Translations under genes and position numbers: made by a program | Shown: positions 56,871 through 62,000 of the stretch, piece after piece | How the letters are laid out: every line of letters starts with the position of its first letter | Numbering within the stretch: the first letter of the stretch is position 1 | Notes under the pieces: model-generated | What the model saw: only the letters and a program-made list of their open reading frames with translations | Databases searched by the model: none | Told to the model about the DNA's origin: nothing | Origin: Gnetum montanum | Lineage: Eukaryota > Streptophyta > Gnetopsida > Gnetales > Gnetaceae | DNA: 62,000 nt | Assembly: GCA_015680685.1 (NCBI GenBank) | Contig: MNCI01012690.1 | Span: 151,658-213,657 of the forward strand | Direction: 5' to 3'

Positions 56871-57437
56871 ATTTTGTATATTAGGTTATATTACCAAATT
56901 AGTGTATTTATGGAATAAAATATTATTTTGCAAGGAAGTGAATTTTGGGTTATGAGTTCTATTTTTGATTGATGGAAATTTTGGAATAAATTTTTTTTTA
57001 CAAGGAAGTGTATTTTTGGATTACAAGTTACATTTTGAAATTATGAACTTTTGGAATAGATTTTTATGGCATGAGAAAATATATATGTATATGCTTTTTC
57101 AAGAAGAATTTTTTATTTCCAAATTAGTGTAAATTATGGAATATAACATGGAGATCCCTAAAGGTCAAAGAAAAATCTAAGTTGTTAGAATAAATATCAG
57201 GAATGGAATTAAGTTTAAGAAGTTTGGATTTGTGCATGATATGGAATATGGTTAATGGTTGGAATTGCATGATTGTTTGTTGCTCAACTTTTAAGTTTAA
57301 TAACATATTTTAGACCAATGATTAATAAGTGTTATGCATATTAACCCTTGAGAGTAAATTACACATGATACAGTGTGAGTTTATCTTAGAGTAATAAGAT
57401 AATATCTTAATTCTATCTTTAATGTCAAACATTCCTT

Positions 57438-57450
57438 AAGGGTAGGAGAA
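57438..57450 (+). other. E5 polypurine tract
   Basis: AAGGGTAGGAGAA immediately precedes the TGTAAAACCTC start of the 3' LTR. Confidence 0.75.
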
Positions 57451-58747
57451 TGTAAAACCTCAGTGTTTCAAACCTAGGATCTTAGATTTGTTATTTATTT
57501 TCTTAGGCTTGATTCTTAAGCACAAATATATAATTAATATATTATGCTAATAATATATTATATTTTACTAGTAATTTATGTTAGCACATTCTAATATCTC
57601 TCTTATGCATATGCTTATTATTGTGCATTTTGAGTTTTAAACCCTTACTCCTTGTCTACATGCATTGCTATTTATACATTATGATATATTTTCTTATAAG
57701 CCTGTGTATGATGCTTTGGAACTCTTAGGAAGCTTACATGTTTTATCATGTCTCAATATCATGTTACTTAAGGTTTTGACCTTGGACCTTACTCTTATTA
57801 CATGTTTGGGAATAATATTTTTATATTTCTTTTCTTGATTATTATTTCTTGACATTTGCTAATGCTGGGCACCTCTTGTAAATGACATATCAAAAGGATG
57901 GTGGTGGCCCATTACCAGACTTTTTATGTTTTATTTAAATTATATTTTTATGTTATTTAGTTTTGGAATAATGTAAGAATATGGTTATGAAATATGTTAA
58001 ATAAATATTTAGGGCTTATTCCAATTATCTTTTTATTTTATCTTAGAACCCATTTTTGGATATAAGACTCATTATAGTACTCTCTTAGAGACTTTAACCC
58101 ATTAGTTGGAGCCTTGTATAGATACAGGTTATCTTATTTTTAGAAAACTATTAATAATTATTTGTTCTTGGAATTTCTTGCATCATACCTTTTACACTTG
58201 TAAATACTTGGCAACATTGGCTCTCTTGGCATCAATGGTACTGTGTGCTCTCTTCCATTCTCTTAATTTTAGTTGTACTTGGTAGATCTCTTAATGATAT
58301 TTAGATTTAAAAATGTTCTTACTTAGTGAAGCTTGCATTTCAACTAATCTTTTAAGATAGAGGAAATATTTTTAGGAGTGTTAGAACTTAAAATAAGTGA
58401 AACATAGGCATACCCCAAGATTTATAGAAGTTTATAATTTAGTGCTACCTACTAGAATCAAACCTATGACCTAAGATTACCAGGCCAAGAACCATACTAC
58501 TAGGATAATACCTCATTGTCAGAGAAAATGATTGTATTAATTTTGATAAGTAGATTATTCTTTTTTTTACTTAATTTCTTTTATGATGGTTTGATGATCT
58601 AATCATATGATATATATTATCAATCTAATCCTAGTTTGATGATCAATCCATAACTTGCCATTTTCATGAATTTTTACTTTTTGCAACATGTTCATATTTC
58701 TCTTTCAGCACTTTTTTCTTCCAACAATGATCAAATAATTTAGATAT
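57451..58747 (+). repeat. E5 3' LTR, truncated, with two insertions
   Basis: It is collinear with the 5' LTR from its start, apart from about 280 bp at 57917-58195 not matched there and the SINE1 at 58381-58520. The right part is displaced by the E4 LTR. Confidence 0.8.
58381..58520 (-). mobile_element. SINE1 copy in the E5 3' LTR
   Basis: On the minus strand: CAATGAGGTATTATCCTAGT, TAGTATGG (box A-like) and GGTTTGATTCT (box B-like, two C-to-T type changes from GGTTCGATTCC). The matching position in the 5' LTR lacks it. Confidence 0.75.
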
Positions 58748-59647
58748 TAATGAGTGGCTAGGTATCCCTACGTCCAACCATACGAATCACAAGCGTTCAC
58801 GCATGACTTGGTCGAAATCCGTAGACTATAAGCACTTAACATACACCAGACTTCTAACCAGTGAAACCTTGGGTTAGAACAGTTGTTGTCATTATAATCT
58901 CACTTGTGAAGTTATGTTTACATTGGTTAATTGAGATTAAGGCTAATGATTTTTATATCTTTTTTAATTATCTTTCGACGACTAATTATCTTGGAAAATA
59001 AGGATAGAATATTAATTAATCTAAAATTATCCTAATCTAAATCTTAACTATTCCTAACATAAGTATCTGGTCCCATCTTCTGAGCACGTTCTAAGCATCT
59101 CCTAACACTTCTGGGTTACCAAATGTTAAGCGTCACTGGGCTTACCAAGCGTTTGGATTACATTCGAGATGGTCGTACTTATGGCCTTAACGAACTATGA
59201 ATAAACAATAGCGATTGAAATTATAATAACGAAAACATAAGTAATTAATAAGTAACTAATAAAGAATAAACATATTAAACTATTAAATGCATAAAATAAC
59301 TAAGTCCAAATGCTACAAGGATTACTTGAATAGTTCATCTTTATTGCCGTCACACCAATGGGCTTTAGATACATCAGTGCTTGAATAAAGAGCCGGTCAC
59401 TTTTCTTACACCTACTATGGGCACTTCGAAAATATTCTATCTCTTGCGAGAACAAACTGCAAGAGCTTTGCTACAACTACTAGAAATATGCCTAAATGAG
59501 GTGGAAGGCCCTCTTATTTATAGGCCAGGAAAGGTGGTTGTGTAAATAGGGCCACATCAATGCAGGGAGGCTACGTGGACAGGCCCGCGTCGACATAGCC
59601 GCGTATACGTGGCCCAGTCGACACATTGACTAAATGACACTTCATCA
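58748..59647 (-). repeat. E4 3' LTR (900 bp)
   Basis: It starts TAATGAGTGGCTAGG (one change from TGATGAG) and ends CACTTCATCA. The poly(A) hairpin is at 59337-59392 and a TATA box on the minus strand near 59515-59525. Confidence 0.93.
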
Positions 59648-59662
59648 TACCCCCACGACTAA
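59648..59662 (-). other. E4 polypurine tract
   Basis: On the minus strand TTAGTCGTGGGGGTA abuts the LTR, nearly identical to the PPTs of E1 and E2. Confidence 0.85.
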
Positions 59663-59839
59663 GCAAAAACTCATCCTCGAGTTACTTTACAATTTGGAAG
59701 GTATGCATTCTTATTTACAACACACATAACTTAAACACATACATGACACAACATAAAATTGACCAAGTGCTCTAGTTATAGAGGGGGAAAAATTACAAAA
59801 ATGATGGTGTTCAGAGAAAAAATTGAACACCTAGCTGGT

Positions 59840-61990
59840 CTTGGAGCCTCTGCTGTCTAGGATGATGCACAAAATTGCTAGAAAAGATCATACCGTCCTT
59901 AGGGGCGGTGGTTCTGATGGACCTTCTCTAGCCTCTGGCCCATGCGTTAGTGGTGGCATGGATGTCGGTAGTCCTGCGATAGCTGCAACTTTTGGAGGCA
60001 GCCGGAAAGCCTCCAAGAGAGCCCTCATTTTTTCTTCTTTGCTTTTGGGGTTGTTCACGGTCCAAGAAGCTTCTCCAATGTGTGCTGGAACTAGAACTTC
60101 CCAAGGGCAAGGCAGTGCTGGAAGGAGTTCTTTTAAATTGACAAACTAGGATGCAAACTACTTGCGTTCAATGTCGAACGCTCGGATTGATGCCTGCAGC
60201 TACTGGTAGTCATTCATTCTTCGGGCCAAGTCCTCCACAACTGTAGGTTGTCCTTTAAAGCTTTGGTGAAGGACCTGGAGTTATGCGTTTGTTGTTGCTA
60301 GCTTTTGTTTTATTGCCTTGTGCACCTGGAACTCACCCTTGTATAAGGAATACAAGGCGGCCACTTGCTTTTCTAACTTTGACCACAGTCTCCCGGCTGT
60401 GAGCATAGCCAGGTTTGCATATCGAAGGTTGGCCAACTCCATGTATTCTGTCATCTCCTCAATTTGTAGCTCCTTTAGGTAAATTTTTGCTTTGTTGTAG
60501 GCATTCAAACCATCAAAGATGGAGTGCCATACATTGCCTCCCTCTTGAAGCTGCTGGAGCGCTTGGTTTATCTTGGCTTTAGCAATTTGAATGTGCTTCT
60601 CATTGACCTCCTTCTGCAATCCCCCTTGGTCCCTATAATGATTTTTGACTTTTTCAAATTTTAGGGCCTCATTCTTTCAAGCGGCAATTTCGATTGCAGA
60701 CTTCTGTCGCAATGCCCGAACCTCCTCCATTGACAAATTTCTATTTTCAGTTGCCAACCTTCTTATTTCTGTGTTCACCCTGGCTAGCTCCTCTTGCTAT
60801 TAGTAGATAAAATCCTTCATGTGTTCATTCTCTACACCAACATTACGGAGGCGATGAACTTCCGCGGTCAGCCACACGTTCTCCTAGTGAATCTCCACTA
60901 AGTCCTTCTCTAAGTGATACGCTTGGGCATCTGCTATGGACTTGTTGAGGATCGTCATCTCCTGAACATGCTCAATAACTTAAAGTTTAAGCTAAAGCTA
61001 TTGAAAAGCTTCATCTCTGGTGATTTCATGGTTGAGGATGGCTGGATTGGCAAGTTGGGCTCTTAATTGGGCTATCTCCATTACCAAGCGTTGACAAGAG
61101 GCTTGAGTAGTTCTTAGTTGCCCTTCCAAGACGATGCTCTTGCCCCTTGCTGATAGCAACTCCGACTAGGTTGCAGTGATGTTGTCTGGAAGGTTGAAGA
61201 CATCCGAAATCGGTTGCCTGGTTCCCACCTGTCGATCCAACAATTATTCATGTTGGGCTACATCAATCTTACTACATGAAGTTCTGGCAGACACCTATAC
61301 ATGTTGTAGTCCATGAATGTTTGGTACAGGTGCTACCGGTGCATTGACGACCGTAGCAATTGTATCAGCAACCACTTCAGCTGCAACTTCCTATCCCTGG
61401 TGCTGCATCACCAGGACCGTCACCTCTTCACCATCCTCCAAGAGTACTGAGAAAGTAGTAGCATTCCCTGAGATTTTGAGGAATAACTGTTGTGTTGCAG
61501 TTAATACATCTTGGATGCTTGGATCTGTTCTAGTTGGAATTGGTGCTCGAGCAGCAGAGAATATTAACCCTACCCTTTCAAAAAAGCTGACTGATTCAGC
61601 CACTTGCTCCAGGTGGCTCATGGCAGGGCAATAGACCGAAGTGTCTTCTCCTCCACCATTCCTGCTAGATTTCTCTCGCTGGCTTGAGAGCATTTTCCAG
61701 ATCTTGCGAATGTATTCTCCTATGTTTTGTGAGCCCAGCTGCATTATTTGTATAGGTGGTGGAGGTGGTTGCTACTCTTCCTCTATCTGTGTGGCGGCAG
61801 GTGTTTTATCTTTTGTCATTTCTCGCCACGAGGCAATTGGGATGCACTGGATGATATCATTAGAGTATTGTGCTATCCTTGCCCATTTGCATAACTTCTG
61901 GATTAGGCAGGGAAAGGGGAGAGCTCATCTTTGACGTTCATTCTCAGTGAACCTTTTTTCAATCTCCAGAAACAATAGTTATGGAAGACT
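59840..61990 (-). pseudogene. E4 accessory coiled-coil reading frame, degraded and incomplete
   Basis: On the minus strand mostly one frame, running from the window edge to about 60140, can be followed through several stops. The N-terminal part has YSNDIIQCIPIASWREM and LGSQNIGEYIRKIWKMLSSQ (61744-61391). The middle and C-terminal parts are heptad-like and rich in Leu, Glu, Gln and Ala (for example EELARVNTEIRRLATENRNL and INQALQQLQEGG). It sits between pol and the 3' LTR, the place of env-like or accessory ORFs in some plant gypsy elements, but no signal peptide or membrane segment is visible. Function unknown; a second gag-like or structural protein is also possible. Confidence 0.6.
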
Positions 61991-62000
61991 CATGGAAAAT

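Larger units (their letters stand above)
54473..58747 (+). mobile_element. LTR element E5: long LTRs, little or no coding capacity
   Basis: The 5' LTR (54473-56355) begins TGTAACACCTC and ends with a decayed inverse (GGATGTGAAA), followed by a Met-type PBS. The 3' LTR starts at 57451 after the purine tract AAGGGTAGGAGAA. The internal region is only about 1.1 kb, of which about 320 bp is SINE. The LTR termini and TGGTATCAAAGC PBS resemble chromovirus-type gypsy elements; it is most likely a non-autonomous (LARD-like) derivative. The 3' LTR is cut at 58747 by E4. Confidence 0.8.
58748..62000 (-). mobile_element. Ty3/gypsy element E4, family C, minus strand, runs off the window
   Basis: The 3' LTR (58748-59647) is followed on its inner side by a PPT, then a coiled-coil reading frame. 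The 5' part lies beyond 62000. The LTR is the same family as the solo LTR at 15243-16010. No pol domain is in view. Confidence 0.85.

Noticed and set aside
1-62000. tRNA, rRNA or known ncRNA genes
   Set aside because: No cloverleaf or rRNA core was recognised; the only A/B-box pairs are in dispersed SINE-like repeats.

Overview
The window is nuclear DNA of a land plant with a large, repeat-rich genome. It carries two intron-containing genes of plant type, about 45 kb of nested LTR retrotransposons, SINEs, and assembly gaps. The lipase gene aligns with seed-plant SDP1 in its core but differs at its N-terminus and is longer in its C-terminal region, so a fern or gymnosperm seems more likely than a typical angiosperm; this is inference only. 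No prokaryotic, organellar or viral gene system is present.

Gene island (about 3.8-14 kb, both genes on the minus strand). A five-exon gene (7052 down to 3853) encodes an 831-residue, leucine-rich helical-repeat protein of unassigned function. About 1.3 kb upstream lies a four-exon gene (13830 down to 8364) for a 997-residue patatin-type triacylglycerol lipase of the SDP1 (SUGAR-DEPENDENT1) family, the enzyme that starts oil-body fat breakdown. Joining exons at the splice sites gives continuous proteins, so both genes look intact.

Left and middle repeats (1-908 and 14.4-28 kb). These hold an LTR cut by the window start, a 1.1 kb direct duplication whose first copy was hit by a solo LTR (its empty site survives in the second copy), a truncated LTR, and a 6.85 kb Ty3/gypsy element (E1, 20700-27548, TSD GCTAC) that keeps gag and protease remains but has lost RT, RNase H and integrase.

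Nested block (28-51.4 kb). A minus-strand Ty1/copia element (LTRs about 336 bp) is spread over 23 kb because later insertions split it. A 1.45 kb LTR-like insert splits its RNase H. A 9.7 kb gypsy element (E2, 32647-42342, TSD GTACC), sitting in an older 2 kb insert, splits its RT. A 5.4 kb gypsy element (E3, 45690-51098, TSD ATGAG) splits its 5' LTR. All are dead, with many stops.

Right end (51.4-62 kb). AT-rich DNA with degenerate tandem repeats is followed by a large-LTR, non-coding element with an initiator-Met-type PBS (E5, from 54473). That element carries a SINE nested in another SINE and is itself cut by the 3' LTR of another minus-strand gypsy element (E4, from 58748), which runs off the window and carries a long coiled-coil reading frame just inside its 3' LTR.

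The gypsy families share TGATGAG...CTCATCA termini, tRNA-Asp-type primer sites, a PPT of the form AGTCRTGGGGGTA, a poly(A) signal buried in a conserved hairpin, and (families A and B) a phased GATATC array just upstream of the TATA box. These are the most interesting undescribed features here.
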